Origin: a virus
DNA: 38,010 nt
Virus record (IMG/VR): IMGVR_UViG_3300012931_000010
Coordinates: 1 to 38,010 of that record
Direction: 5' to 3' (one strand)
The notes beneath the pieces were generated by a model. That model had not been told where the DNA came from and searched no databases. It saw only the letters and a program-made list of their open reading frames with translations. Shown in pieces: positions 1 through 7,852 of this stretch (the first letter of the stretch is position 1; each line of letters opens with the position of its first letter). Made by a program: the position numbers and the translations under genes.

Positions 1-123
1 CTGTGCCTTTCTTTATTATTAACAATAACATTGCGTTAAGTATTACACCATTTTATTATTGGAGTGTATAAACTAAGGAGTAGTGATGATATTTCCTCAA
101 TTATCGAATATGTACCTTGATGA
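1..123. repeat. Terminal direct repeat, left copy (same as 37888-38010)
   Basis: The first 123 bases are identical to the last 123 bases of the window. The repeat spans the leader and the first codons of the portal gene. Its length is limited exactly by the two window ends, as expected from the overlap of a circular assembly. A biological terminal repeat cannot be excluded. The unique genome length would be 37,887 bp. Confidence 0.95.
31..59 (+). promoter_or_regulatory. Probable sigma70-type promoter for the portal/head operon
   Basis: A TTGCGT box (31-36) is followed after 17 bases by TATTAT (54-59), a good match to a bacterial housekeeping promoter. It lies upstream of the portal start and between divergent genes: the leftward gene ending its upstream side at 37886 faces away. 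Inference from box match and position only. Confidence 0.5.
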
Positions 124-2203
124 TGCCGATAGAGATATTCAAGGACGCATGGAAGCCTGCTATACGCAAGCTATTATGGCTAATATGAGTTTTTGGAATG
201 ATGCAGACCTTGATAGTAGGTTTTATGCAGGTGACCAAACCGTATATGCGGCCCTTTATAACAATGTCCCTGGTATCAATAAACGTACGTTTACATTTAA
301 CCGCATCAAACGTGTTGTTAATATGGTTTCTGGTAACCAACGAAAGAACCGTAAGCAAACTGTTGTAGTTCCTGTAGAGAATGGTGACCAAGAGACAGCA
401 GACCAATATTCAAAGATAATATCTTATATACATGATCGTGAGAATGTCCTAGAAACGATATCAGAAGCATTTGAAGCATCATTGATCACAGGCCTTAGTT
501 TTCTTCAATTGTGGGTCGATTTTCGCAATGATCCTCTTTCTGGTGATATCAAAGTATCTAAATGTGATTACAACTCATTTGTTGTAGATCCTTATTTTAG
601 AAACCCTGATATGAGCGATTGTAATTTTTTATGGAAACGATCATTTCTAACTAAGCGTGAGATTATATCACTTGCACCGAATAAGACAGATATTATTGCA
701 GACCTTTATGGCGAACAGATGAGAGATGGCAAGTTTAACTTTATGCCTGAATCATATGGTTATGCTATGAAGAATCTTCTTACCTACGATGAATTCTATT
801 ATCGTGATTATCGTGAGCAGACTATGCTTATCGATAAGCAGACAGGTGAAACACTTGAATGGAAGAGCCAAGATGAAGAGCGTTTAAAGCTATTCTTGCA
901 AACATATCCACAGGTTTCTATTGTAAAGCAAACAATACCTACAGTTAAGCTTGCTATATTAGCCCAAGGTAAAACGTTGTATGACGGGCCTAATCCTTTA
1001 GGAATTGATACGTATAACTTTGTGCCTGTGTTCACGTACTGGCAACCTGAACTACCCTATATGAGTTTCAGAATACAAGGTATAGTACGTAATCTGCGCG
1101 ATGCTCAGTGGCTCTATTCTCGTCGTAAAGTGATTGAACTTGATATGCTTGAAAGTCAGATCAACTCTGGTTGGAAATATAAAGAGAATGCCTTAGTTAA
1201 TCCTGCAGATGTGTTTATGTCTGGTCAAGGTAAAGGGTTATGTCTTAAAGAAGAAGCACAGATGACCGACGTTGAACAAATAACTGCTACACCTATACCA
1301 CCTACAACACTACAAGTTTCTCAGATCCTAGGGCAAGAGATCAACGAACTTGCTGGTGTTTCAGAAGAGCTTCTCGGTACTGCTACAGATGATAAGGCGG
1401 GTATATTATCGATAGTCCGCCAAAATGCTTCTCTTGTTACTTTGCAGCCTGTATTTGATCAACTTGATAGGTCGCAGCGTCTTCTGGGTAAAATGATGAT
1501 TGATGTTATATCATCGAACTATATGCCTGGTAAGATCAAAAAGATCCTTGGCGGCCAAGAACCTACTGCACAGTTCTACAATAAGGCTTTTGGAATCTAC
1601 AATGCACGTGTTGAAGAGGCTGTACTTACGCAGACACAACGGCAACTTGAATTTGTACAGTTATTACACTTACGTGAAGTTGGTGTTCCTGTACCTGATG
1701 ATGTGCTACTTGATACGTGTACCTTGCAGAACAAGAATGATCTTGTCAAACGTATAGAAGCGCAACAACAGCAACAACAACAGATGGCGCAGCAACAGCA
1801 GCAACTTGAGATGCAACAACTTGAGATGCAGAACAAGCTTGTTCAATCACAAGTTAATGCTAATGAAGGAATGGGCATGGAACGTATCTCGCGTATGGCT
1901 GAAAATAGAGCATTAGCGGAAGAACGTAGAGCGCAAGCAGTACGTGATGAAAACTCTGCACTTCTTGATCTTGTTAAAGCACTTAAAGAAATAGACAATG
2001 CTGATCTTGATCAGTTGCAGAAACTGTTAACTATGCAAGGTATGATAAAATCTCAAGAAATGCAGAATGCAATGCAAACTGAAGTAGTTAAACCAATGAA
2101 GGAATCTAATGGAACAAGACCTATGCGACAAACTCGCAGAAAAACTCAAAATAACGTGGGACAAGTACGACAAGAACCAATTCAAACAGGGTATGAAGGT
2201 TGA
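86..2203 (+). CDS. Portal protein (P22-like family)
   Basis: A 705-residue protein of the P22/podovirus portal type. It would form the dodecameric ring at the capsid vertex through which DNA is packaged and ejected. Recognisable features are the N-terminal F-Y-x-G-D-Q-T segment, the N-R-I-K-R-V-V-N stretch near residue 70, and a conserved D-P-Y-F-R-N-P-D-M-S-D-C segment near residue 170. The C-terminus (about residues 555-650) is a Gln-rich helical/coiled-coil barrel-like tail with poly-Q runs. I start at ATG 86 rather than the overlapping GTG 83, because AAGGAG lies 5 bases upstream of it. It opens the late operon. The following gene begins inside its 3' end. Confidence 0.9.
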   Translation: MIFPQLSNMYLDDADRDIQGRMEACYTQAIMANMSFWNDADLDSRFYAGDQTVYAALYNNVPGINKRTFTFNRIKRVVNMVSGNQRKNRKQTVVVPVENGDQETADQYSKIISYIHDRENVLETISEAFEASLITGLSFLQLWVDFRNDPLSGDIKVSKCDYNSFVVDPYFRNPDMSDCNFLWKRSFLTKREIISLAPNKTDIIADLYGEQMRDGKFNFMPESYGYAMKNLLTYDEFYYRDYREQTMLIDKQTGETLEWKSQDEERLKLFLQTYPQVSIVKQTIPTVKLAILAQGKTLYDGPNPLGIDTYNFVPVFTYWQPELPYMSFRIQGIVRNLRDAQWLYSRRKVIELDMLESQINSGWKYKENALVNPADVFMSGQGKGLCLKEEAQMTDVEQITATPIPPTTLQVSQILGQEINELAGVSEELLGTATDDKAGILSIVRQNASLVTLQPVFDQLDRSQRLLGKMMIDVISSNYMPGKIKKILGGQEPTAQFYNKAFGIYNARVEEAVLTQTQRQLEFVQLLHLREVGVPVPDDVLLDTCTLQNKNDLVKRIEAQQQQQQQMAQQQQQLEMQQLEMQNKLVQSQVNANEGMGMERISRMAENRALAEERRAQAVRDENSALLDLVKALKEIDNADLDQLQKLLTMQGMIKSQEMQNAMQTEVVKPMKESNGTRPMRQTRRKTQNNVGQVRQEPIQTGYEG

Positions 2204-2336
2204 GTTGGAACATGGCAAGAAATCTAAAAAGACTGATGTAACACACAACGATCCATTAAAGACTGCTAAGATAGTATTGGCACATCTTAATGAAAAGAAA
2301 GATTACTATACAAGACTCAAAAAAGTTGAAAAGTAG
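2109..2336 (+). CDS. Small conserved phage protein, DUF5661-like
   Basis: A 75-residue protein with the pattern K-Q-G-M-K-V-E-L-E-H-G, then K-T-A-K-I-V-L-A-H-L-N-E and a C-terminal Y-Y-T-R-L-K-K-V-E. I recognise this as the DUF5661-type family found beside portal genes and in other phages; its function is unknown. It overlaps the last 95 bases of the portal gene in another frame, and AAGGA lies before the ATG. Translational coupling to the portal is likely. Confidence 0.75.
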   Translation: MEQDLCDKLAEKLKITWDKYDKNQFKQGMKVELEHGKKSKKTDVTHNDPLKTAKIVLAHLNEKKDYYTRLKKVEK

Positions 2337-2407
2337 TTATTATAAGCCCTCTGTAGTAGGGGGTAAATCCTTGTCTACAATGTAGACAGTTCTACGAAAG
2401 GCGTACT

Positions 2408-2671
2408 ATGGCAAAGAGATTCTACGGGTCCATCAAGGAACAAGGTATGGACTATGTACATTCACAAGAAAGAGCAGACGGTGCTATGATCCGTGAAGAT
2501 TATAGTAAGATGTCTAATCTTCCTCAGAATGTAGTGATTCGTGAATATCCTGCACGTGAATATTTCTTATCTGATGAACTCCATGGCGATACACTTCGTG
2601 GTGTAGATGAGCAAATCAATCGTCTTGATGGTGCAGCATTGCGCAGATCAAAGAACCCTAAAAAGGTTTAA
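2408..2671 (+). CDS. Hypothetical phage protein
   Basis: An 87-residue, charged, soluble protein with no domain I can name. GAAAGG lies before the ATG. It is co-directional with the head genes and followed 1 base later by another small gene. The basic C-terminus (R-R-S-K-N-P-K-K-V) suggests nucleic acid or capsid contact, but this is not evidence of function. Confidence 0.7.
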   Translation: MAKRFYGSIKEQGMDYVHSQERADGAMIREDYSKMSNLPQNVVIREYPAREYFLSDELHGDTLRGVDEQINRLDGAALRRSKNPKKV

Positions 2672-2672
2672 G

Positions 2673-2819
2673 ATGCCTGCAATGATTAGATCTTCTAAGA
2701 ATCAGAAGATAGTGAACGGTATTATAGGCAAGCCTAATGCGCTTAATGAGAAACAACCAAGTAATATGGCTCGTGTTAACAGTTCACTAAAAAACCAAGA
2801 ATCATCACGCTTAAGATAA
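2673..2819 (+). CDS. Small basic hypothetical protein
   Basis: A 48-residue basic, Ser/Asn/Lys-rich protein starting at ATG 2673, just after the stop of the preceding gene, with AAAAGG upstream. The longer reading frame starting at 2607 would overlap the previous gene and has no ribosome binding site, so I use the short start. No family is recognised. A strong hairpin follows it. Confidence 0.5.
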   Translation: MPAMIRSSKNQKIVNGIIGKPNALNEKQPSNMARVNSSLKNQESSRLR

Positions 2820-2823
2820 TAGA

Positions 2824-2839
2824 GGGGGCTTCGGCCCCC
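2824..2839 (+). terminator. UUCG-capped GC hairpin
   Basis: GGGGGC-TTCG-GCCCCC forms a perfect 6-bp stem with a stable UUCG tetraloop. It lies between two small genes and is followed by only two T residues, so it may be a partial terminator or an mRNA processing/stability element. An identical hairpin occurs at 7391-7406. Confidence 0.6.
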
Positions 2840-2850
2840 TTAGGAAATAT

Positions 2851-3081
2851 ATGGCAAAAGTATCTGTTAAAAATCCTATGCTCTCATCTGGTGAAACTCC
2901 TATGCCTTCATGCAAACGTAAAAAGGCTGCTAAGGGAAAAATAGAAAAAGTTATGCATGAATGGAAAGAAAAAAAATTGCGTTCTGGTTCTAAAAAAGGC
3001 CCTGTAGTAAAGGACCGTAAACAAGCTTTGGCAATAGCAATCTCAGAGTCTCGCAAAGCTGCTCAAGGTAAAAAGAAATAA
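2851..3081 (+). CDS. Small basic protein, DUF6496-like
   Basis: A 76-residue very basic protein. The core K-G-K-I-E-K-V-M-H-E-W-K, then L-R-S-G-S-K-K-G-P-V-V and R-K-Q-A-L-A-I-A-I-S-E-S-R-K-A is the pattern of the DUF6496 family, common in phages and of unknown role. AGGA precedes the start within the tail of the GC hairpin. DNA binding is plausible from composition only. Confidence 0.75.
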   Translation: MAKVSVKNPMLSSGETPMPSCKRKKAAKGKIEKVMHEWKEKKLRSGSKKGPVVKDRKQALAIAISESRKAAQGKKK

Positions 3082-3085
3082 TCCC

Positions 3086-3126
3086 ATAGCCAAATCTATA
3101 TTGCTTTATATTGTAGATTTGGCTAT
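3086..3126 (+). terminator. Long hairpin, possible terminator/attenuator
   Basis: ATAGCCAAATCTAT (3086-3099) pairs with GTAGATTTGGCTAT (3113-3126): 14 pairs, one of them U-G when read as + strand RNA. The loop is 13 nt. It sits just after the stop of the preceding gene. It overlaps the upstream extension of the next frame, which supports starting that gene at 3173. Confidence 0.55.
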
Positions 3127-3172
3127 TGTCCTTACAAGAGTAGTAATATCCTATAGGGATAAAGGGAGTGTA

Positions 3173-3661
3173 GTGAAGCGACAAACTGTAGGAAAACTTT
3201 CCTGCGATCTTCTTTCTAAATCTGATGATAAACATACTATTCAAGAACAGATGTCTGAGCAGTTACAAGACTATGATAAAGAACTGTATAGTTGTTTTTA
3301 TGATAATAAAGATAAGTATACAGGTATCTTTTATATTGTAGTGCTCACACGTGGTGACCGTTTGTTGTACAATGTCATAAGACACATGTTTTTTGCACGA
3401 CATTCATGCCCGACACCTGATTACGATCAATGTGTTTACCAGTGTCATAAAGATTGGCCTGAGCCTAAATTTATGTGGGTTATACCGTGCAAAGATTATT
3501 GCTTATATCTTAAAGATCTTATTACAGTTCCAGAAGAACATACGCCCATATATCCGTTTGTTCGTGACTTTTATAATGGGACCTTACTTTCTTTATGTAA
3601 AAAACTTAATCATGAAACAGAAGATACAGGGCAACTTATTCTAGGAGAGCCACATGGCTGA
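3173..3661 (+). CDS. Conserved podovirus protein, function unknown
   Basis: A 162-residue protein starting at GTG 3173 (K-R-Q-T-V-G-K-L), with AGGGAG 7 bases upstream. The frame is open back to 3101, but that extension runs through a hairpin. The core resembles a conserved podovirus family found between portal and scaffold genes: F-Y-I-V-V-L-T-R, N-V-I-R-H-M-F-F-A-R, S-C-P-T-P-D-Y-D-Q and F-M-W-V-I-P. It contains five or more Cys residues. Its 3' end overlaps the scaffold start by 8 bases, indicating coupled translation. The role is unknown, probably head assembly. Confidence 0.7.
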   Translation: MKRQTVGKLSCDLLSKSDDKHTIQEQMSEQLQDYDKELYSCFYDNKDKYTGIFYIVVLTRGDRLLYNVIRHMFFARHSCPTPDYDQCVYQCHKDWPEPKFMWVIPCKDYCLYLKDLITVPEEHTPIYPFVRDFYNGTLLSLCKKLNHETEDTGQLILGEPHG

Positions 3662-4352
3662 CAATGAAGCATTAGAAACACAAGAAGTAGTAGAAACTCA
3701 ACCTGTTGAGCAAGAAGTTCAACAACCTCAACAAGAAGCTCAACAAGGTCCAACACCTCAAGAAAGTTTTAGAGAATTACGTGCTAAAGTAGATCGTATA
3801 GAACGTGAACGTGATGAATATGCGCGTATGGTCCAGCAAATGCAGCAACCTAAGCAACAAGTTGAAGAAGACGAAGAGATCAGACTTAACCCTGATGAAC
3901 TTGTTGAAGGTAAACATCTATCTGCATATGAGAAAAAGCTTCGCAAAATAGAGCAAAAGATACAACAACAAGCACAGCAGAATGCTGCTATGAACGCTGA
4001 AGCACTTATTCGCATAGAAATGCCTGATTTTGATAAGATTGTTACTAAAGAAGCAGTGCAGGCTCTACAATATCAGTTTCCTGAACTTGCAGAATCTATT
4101 GCTAACAACAATAATCTGCATAGTAAGGCAAAAGCAGCCTATCAGGCTATAACTAAGCTTAATCTTTCTCAGAATTATTCAACTGAAACAGAAGTTATTA
4201 CTAAAAATACAGCAAAACCAAAACCCTTGGCTTCATTATCCCCTGCCCAAGGTGATAGTCCTTTAACACATGCTAATGCGTTTGCTAATGGGCTTACTAA
4301 AGAACTTAAAGACAAGCTCTATCAGGAAATGCTTGACGCCGCTTCACGTTAA
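3654..4352 (+). CDS. Head scaffold protein
   Basis: A 232-residue protein, acidic and Gln/Glu-rich at its N-terminus, with a long predicted coiled coil (about residues 35-125) and a short C-terminal helical segment. This composition and its position between portal and MCP are typical of podovirus scaffold proteins. Such proteins template procapsid assembly and are then released; the C-terminal helix usually contacts the coat. GGAG precedes the ATG. No protease motif is visible. The assignment rests on composition and synteny. Confidence 0.75.
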   Translation: MADNEALETQEVVETQPVEQEVQQPQQEAQQGPTPQESFRELRAKVDRIERERDEYARMVQQMQQPKQQVEEDEEIRLNPDELVEGKHLSAYEKKLRKIEQKIQQQAQQNAAMNAEALIRIEMPDFDKIVTKEAVQALQYQFPELAESIANNNNLHSKAKAAYQAITKLNLSQNYSTETEVITKNTAKPKPLASLSPAQGDSPLTHANAFANGLTKELKDKLYQEMLDAASR

Positions 4353-4362
4353 GCATTAAAAA

Positions 4363-4393
4363 TCCCTATAGGTTCACAATAAACCTATAGGGA
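4363..4393 (+). promoter_or_regulatory. Perfect 12-bp hairpin upstream of the MCP gene
   Basis: TCCCTATAGGTT (4363-4374) and AACCTATAGGGA (4382-4393) pair perfectly with a 7-nt loop. An A-run rather than a T-run follows on the + strand, so it is not a classic rightward terminator. It may be an RNA stability/processing hairpin at the 5' end of the capsid message. Confidence 0.5.
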
Positions 4394-4403
4394 AAAAAGG
4401 AGA

Positions 4404-4615
4404 GTAGTAATGAAGCTCAGACAGTATAACTCAAAATGGCATATGTTCAAGAGGTCTATTGTCTTTAAGGTTATTTTGATTTATTAATAAATATGAGCGC
4501 AATATGCAGTGACGCTCGCTGCACATATCGACGCAATGAGTACTCGTCATACTCCTTCGGCGCAACTGTAAAGATCTCGCCAATCTTAGTCTACATTATA
4601 GTTTTGTAGTAATGA
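4404..4615. other. About 200-bp segment between 10-bp direct repeats in the MCP leader
   Basis: GTAGTAATGA occurs at 4404-4413 and again at 4606-4615. The DNA between them looks unlike its surroundings: it is locally richer in CG dinucleotides, and has a 7-bp hairpin GCAGTGA/TCGCTGC around 4507-4523. It holds a 25-codon frame at 4410 and a 38-codon frame at 4493-4609 that lacks a ribosome binding site. Removing one repeat plus the segment would place the strong AAAGGAGAG just upstream of the MCP start. It may be an insertion, a remnant of a mobile intron, or a leader RNA. Confidence 0.4.
4410..4487 (+). CDS. Possible leader peptide
   Basis: A 25-residue basic peptide (M-K-L-R-Q-Y-N-S-K-W-H) with a strong ribosome binding site, AAAAAAGGAGAG, ahead of its ATG. 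It lies in the unusual leader of the MCP gene. It may be a genuine leader peptide, or just the beginning of a gene interrupted by the inserted segment. No homology recognised. Confidence 0.35.
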   Translation: MKLRQYNSKWHMFKRSIVFKVILIY

Positions 4616-4622
4616 GGTCATC

Positions 4623-6335
4623 ATGCCTATGACAACTACGAGCACACTACCATCACCAGTGCAGCAAAGCTTCAATGCTAAGCTTCTTAGTGTGCCTACT
4701 CCGAATTTTATATTTAATTTGGCTGCATTAAAGCGTAAGATGCCAGCTAACGGGGGAAATACGCTCAGACAAAGGCGTTACAATCAATTAAACGCAGCCC
4801 TCGTTCCATTGGGAAATGCGGGAGTTACACCACCAGCGCAACAATTAACCGCTGTCGATATTGACGCTAAGATAAGTTTTTATGGCACTTTCATCCAATT
4901 GAACGAGCAGGTAAACTAGTTGCCTGCTATAAATCCGCTCTGATTGACTTGGAACTCTGACCGGGTAAAGCCGAAGACAACAAGGGCCAAGTGTCATGAG
5001 TCCATGGAAGAATAATTACGACAATGCAAATTACGAATTTCATTAAACAAACGAAGGCGCAAATCGAGTATATCTTGAGTAACTGGTTTAGTACCTGCCG
5101 CTCCTCTATGCATTCCAGTTTGTTTATATGTTTCTCGCATTTTAAGCATTATTTCGATTTCCTTTTTCTTGCATTGAGAGAAAGGGTATATAAGTTCGCA
5201 TATATGCGTAACAAGTTCTCCATGGATTATCCATCTGTAGACATCTTTACGGGAATTATTAGGAAGTTGTTTCCTTGTATATTTGCTAATACATCCATCA
5301 AATGTTTTTTGAAGCCAATTAATAAGGTTTTTAGACGTATTTGTGACTTCGATATTTGTTTGGTAGTAGGGAACTCCTTTTTTGCTCTTGCTAAAATTTC
5401 CGATATAGATACTTCCTTCGCCATCAATAATACCTGCGAGGTAAGCAATATCTTCGATGGAGTAGTCTTTTCTTATGTACGATCTATATTTCATAATTTA
5501 TCCTTTTATTTGGTATGTGTATACACATTATACGTAAGAAAGAACATGATGTACAGGCTGACAGACTTAGGCGAGTGGACACCGAAAGGTGAAGCGAAAG
5601 TCGGGACTGTATAGAAATATACAGAGCAGGGAATAACAAGACCTGCCGCCAGAAATGGTCATATAAGTAACAGATTGAACCTTACAGGCACAAGATGCAC
5701 CTTTAAATGAGGCTGCAATTCGTCTTGGTGTTTCACTGCGTTTGACAGAAGATACACTTACCAGAGATATGCTTGCAGCAACTGCAGGACAAATTAACTG
5801 CGTAGGCGGTGTCAACGGAGACAACCCTACTGAGATCACACTCTCCGATGTAGAATCGGTAACAACCACTTTGTTGTCAAACAATGCTTATACCATTCTT
5901 GATAACATAGAAGGGGAGAATCGTTTCGGCACAGCTCCCGTCAGGGATTCCTATTTGGCATTTACTCATACCAATATGACGGGACAATTATCAAATGTGC
6001 AAGGATTTATTCATAAGAATAACTATCCTTCTCAATCTAATATTGCACGTTCAGAATGGGGCAGTATTGGCAACTTGAGATTCTATGTAACCTCAAATGG
6101 GTCCTATACTGAAGCTGCTTCTGCTGCAGGTGCAAGGGTCTACAATACCTTTGTAACAGGTATGGAAGCCTACTCATATATTGAGCAGGACCATATGAGT
6201 GCCACCTTTATTTATCGTCCAGCTATCTATGATGGGCCATTGGCTCTCAATTGCACAGTTGGCTATAAATTCGGTGCATGCCCTCGTCTCTTGAATGATC
6301 TTTGGTTGTTCAACTTACGTTCAACAGTAGCTTAA
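4623..6335 (+). CDS. Major capsid protein, N4-gp56-like, split by a group I intron (join 4623-4912, 5678-6335)
   Basis: The coat protein that forms the icosahedral head. Exon 1 (4623-4912) encodes 96 residues plus two bases. The typical coat-protein N-terminus has L-P-S-P-V-Q-Q, R-Q-R-R-Y-N-Q-L and S-F-Y-G-T-F-I-Q-L-N-E-Q. Without splicing translation stops at 4917-4919. Exon 2 (5678-6335) continues in frame across codon 97 (GT|A, Val), giving V-T-L-Q-A-Q-D-A-P-L-N-E-A-A-I-R-L-G, as expected for the family. The spliced product has 315 residues. GAGG lies before ATG 4623. It follows the scaffold gene. The gene is non-functional unless the intron is removed from the RNA. Confidence 0.85.
4913..5677 (+). 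ncRNA. Group I self-splicing intron in the MCP gene
   Basis: A 765-nt intervening sequence. The end of exon 1, AGCAGGT (4906-4912), pairs with the guide GCCTGCT (4922-4928), forming P1 with the diagnostic U-G wobble at the 5' splice site. The first exon-2 bases AAC (5678-5680) pair with GTT (4919-4921) as P10. The intron ends in G (5677). Near the 3' end are GAAA-capped stems, CACC-GAAA-GGTG and CTGTATA-GAAA-TATACAG, then a GCAGG/CCTGC stem. I could not assign P3 and P7 by hand, so the subgroup is open. Confidence 0.85.
4994..5494 (-). CDS. LAGLIDADG homing endonuclease, antisense within the intron
   Basis: A 166-residue protein with a single LAGLIDADG motif (L-A-G-I-I-D-G-E-G-S-I-Y-I, near residues 19-31). 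Single-motif enzymes of this family act as homodimers that cut an intronless allele, so that repair copies the intron in. The rest fits the fold: the I-E-V-T-N-T segment and a basic K-K-K-E-I-E-I helix. The gene is encoded opposite to the intron and capsid gene, with AAGGAT before its own ATG. It cannot be translated from the capsid pre-mRNA and needs a leftward transcript. Confidence 0.88.
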   Translation of the reverse strand: MKYRSYIRKDYSIEDIAYLAGIIDGEGSIYIGNFSKSKKGVPYYQTNIEVTNTSKNLINWLQKTFDGCISKYTRKQLPNNSRKDVYRWIIHGELVTHICELIYPFSQCKKKEIEIMLKMRETYKQTGMHRGAAGTKPVTQDILDLRLRLFNEIRNLHCRNYSSMDS

Positions 6336-6345
6336 GGAGAAGATC

Positions 6346-7386
6346 ATGGCTTTCGGAACATTATTGGATTCTGGATATTTTATTGCTGATGGATCTGCGA
6401 AGATATTACCTTTTGTACAGGGTGTATCTTGGATCAAACTTGTTAATATGACAGAAGCTGCTGCTGCTAATGCATCTCATGGTGTAGAATACTTCTGGCA
6501 ACCAGGTATGATTACCAATGACTGTTTAGTCACTATGCGTAATGCTGCTGCGACAGAAATGAATACTACTACTGCTTTGGCTTTAGGTGTTAACGGCATC
6601 AGACTTGTAGATACGTCTATTATTCAGACACCTGATCTTACACGTACGCCAACTGCGATTAGTAATGCTGCTATACCTGTAGTATCTGACGTAGGTTGTG
6701 CTGCTGCAGGTCTTGCTGCAGGTGACATTGTACGTATGTATAGTACACTTGGTGCATTACAGATTGATGGTATTGATTTTACTGTTGGTACTGTTAATGC
6801 AAATGACTTCCAATTGGCTCATATGGCACAGATCGTAGCAGCTGCTGCACCAGGTGCAAGCGCACGTTATGTACGTATACCATATGATTCTTATTGGTAT
6901 CCTAAACATCGTTACATTTCTAAAGTACGTGCATGGCCTACTGATACAACTAAAGCGCAGATTACTTTAACAGTAACTCATGGTTATCAGATTGGCCAAA
7001 AGGTTCGTTTTGTAGTGCCTGCACAATATGGCATGACACAACTTAACGGGCTTCAAGGTACTATTATTCAGATGAATGTAACTGATACTAATTCGACCAA
7101 TACAATCATAGTTGATATCGATGTTAATGCATTTACAGCATTTACATTCCCATTGACTGCAGCAGTGCCATTCAGTCCTGCAATGGTTGTACCTATTGGT
7201 ATGGATACTGCTGAAGCTCTTGCTCCAGTACCACCATTACCAGCATTTCCACCATATGACATCTTGACTGATGCAACTAAGAATATTGCTTATAGAGGTC
7301 TTATTCTTGGTGCAGGTATTACATCTCCAGCAGGATCGGTCAATGACAAGATCTTCTGGTATGCAGGCACAAGTTACGGTATGTAA
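6346..7386 (+). CDS. Virion protein with two FCCH-like beta modules
   Basis: A 346-residue Ala/Thr-rich beta protein directly after the MCP, with GGAG before the ATG. Residues about 110-185 and 203-270 look like two copies of one beta module: a G-D-I-V-R-M or G-Q-K-V-R-F strand, then Q-x-D/N-G, then N-D-F-Q-L or equivalent. The second copy has T-H-G-Y-Q and G-M-T-Q-L-N-G, the signature often labelled E1 FCCH-like in phage structural proteins. A head decoration, completion or connector role is inferred from position. It ends before a GC hairpin. Confidence 0.65.
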   Translation: MAFGTLLDSGYFIADGSAKILPFVQGVSWIKLVNMTEAAAANASHGVEYFWQPGMITNDCLVTMRNAAATEMNTTTALALGVNGIRLVDTSIIQTPDLTRTPTAISNAAIPVVSDVGCAAAGLAAGDIVRMYSTLGALQIDGIDFTVGTVNANDFQLAHMAQIVAAAAPGASARYVRIPYDSYWYPKHRYISKVRAWPTDTTKAQITLTVTHGYQIGQKVRFVVPAQYGMTQLNGLQGTIIQMNVTDTNSTNTIIVDIDVNAFTAFTFPLTAAVPFSPAMVVPIGMDTAEALAPVPPLPAFPPYDILTDATKNIAYRGLILGAGITSPAGSVNDKIFWYAGTSYGM

Positions 7387-7390
7387 TCAT

Positions 7391-7406
7391 GGGGGCTTCG
7401 GCCCCC
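7391..7406 (+). terminator. UUCG-capped GC hairpin, second copy
   Basis: GGGGGC-TTCG-GCCCCC, identical to the hairpin at 2824-2839, is followed by TATTTCTT. This is a better T-rich tail than the first copy. It may reduce read-through from the coat genes or protect the 3' end of their message. Confidence 0.6.
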
Positions 7407-7425
7407 TATTTCTTAAGGAGTAGTT

Positions 7426-7851
7426 ATGGCAGCACAATTGAATACTGAATCAAAAACAGAAAAGAAGCAGAAACCCAATCTCAAGTATATGCGCGATAAA
7501 GACAGAGAGCCTGTCAAAGGTATCTTCAGATATTATGAAGCGCCTCTTGGTACCTTATCGTTCTGTTATAGGGCATATAAAGAAGATCCAGTTGAGACCT
7601 TCAATCTTAAAGATGGTCAAGTATATACCATACCATTAGGCGTAGCCAAGCATCTCAACAAATCAGGTTGGTACCCAGAATATCAGTTTGTTCCTGGTGA
7701 ACCTGGTATTGTAGGAGCATTCTCGCCTGATGGAACGCGTATGCAGATAGCACGTAAAGTACGTCGTTATGGATTCCAGAGTTTAGAATTCTTGGATATT
7801 GATGATCTTGGTGAACCAACGGATATTGTAGAAGTAACAAAGGCTGAATAA
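7426..7851 (+). CDS. Conserved phage structural protein, function unknown
   Basis: A 141-residue protein. It starts with a Lys-rich tail, then K-Y-M-R-D-K-D-R-E-P-V-K-G-I-F-R-Y-Y-E, P-L-G-V-A-K-H-L-N-K-S-G-W-Y-P and R-R-Y-G-F-Q-S-L-E-F. I recognise this pattern from a conserved family lying between coat and connector genes in podovirus-like phages. Its role is not known. GGAG precedes the start. The next gene begins 1 base after the stop. Confidence 0.7.
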   Translation: MAAQLNTESKTEKKQKPNLKYMRDKDREPVKGIFRYYEAPLGTLSFCYRAYKEDPVETFNLKDGQVYTIPLGVAKHLNKSGWYPEYQFVPGEPGIVGAFSPDGTRMQIARKVRRYGFQSLEFLDIDDLGEPTDIVEVTKAE

Positions 7852-7852
7852 C

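Noticed and set aside
1597-1836. Cys/Ser-rich leftward frame in the portal gene
   Set aside because: It is the complement of the portal's poly-Gln codons.
4493-4609. 38-codon frame in the capsid leader insert
   Set aside because: No ribosome site and no recognisable features; mentioned only as content of the insert.
5024-5614. 196-codon rightward frame across the intron
   Set aside because: It is mostly the complement of the LAGLIDADG gene, has no ribosome site, and its protein looks like antisense (Phe/Cys/Ser-rich).
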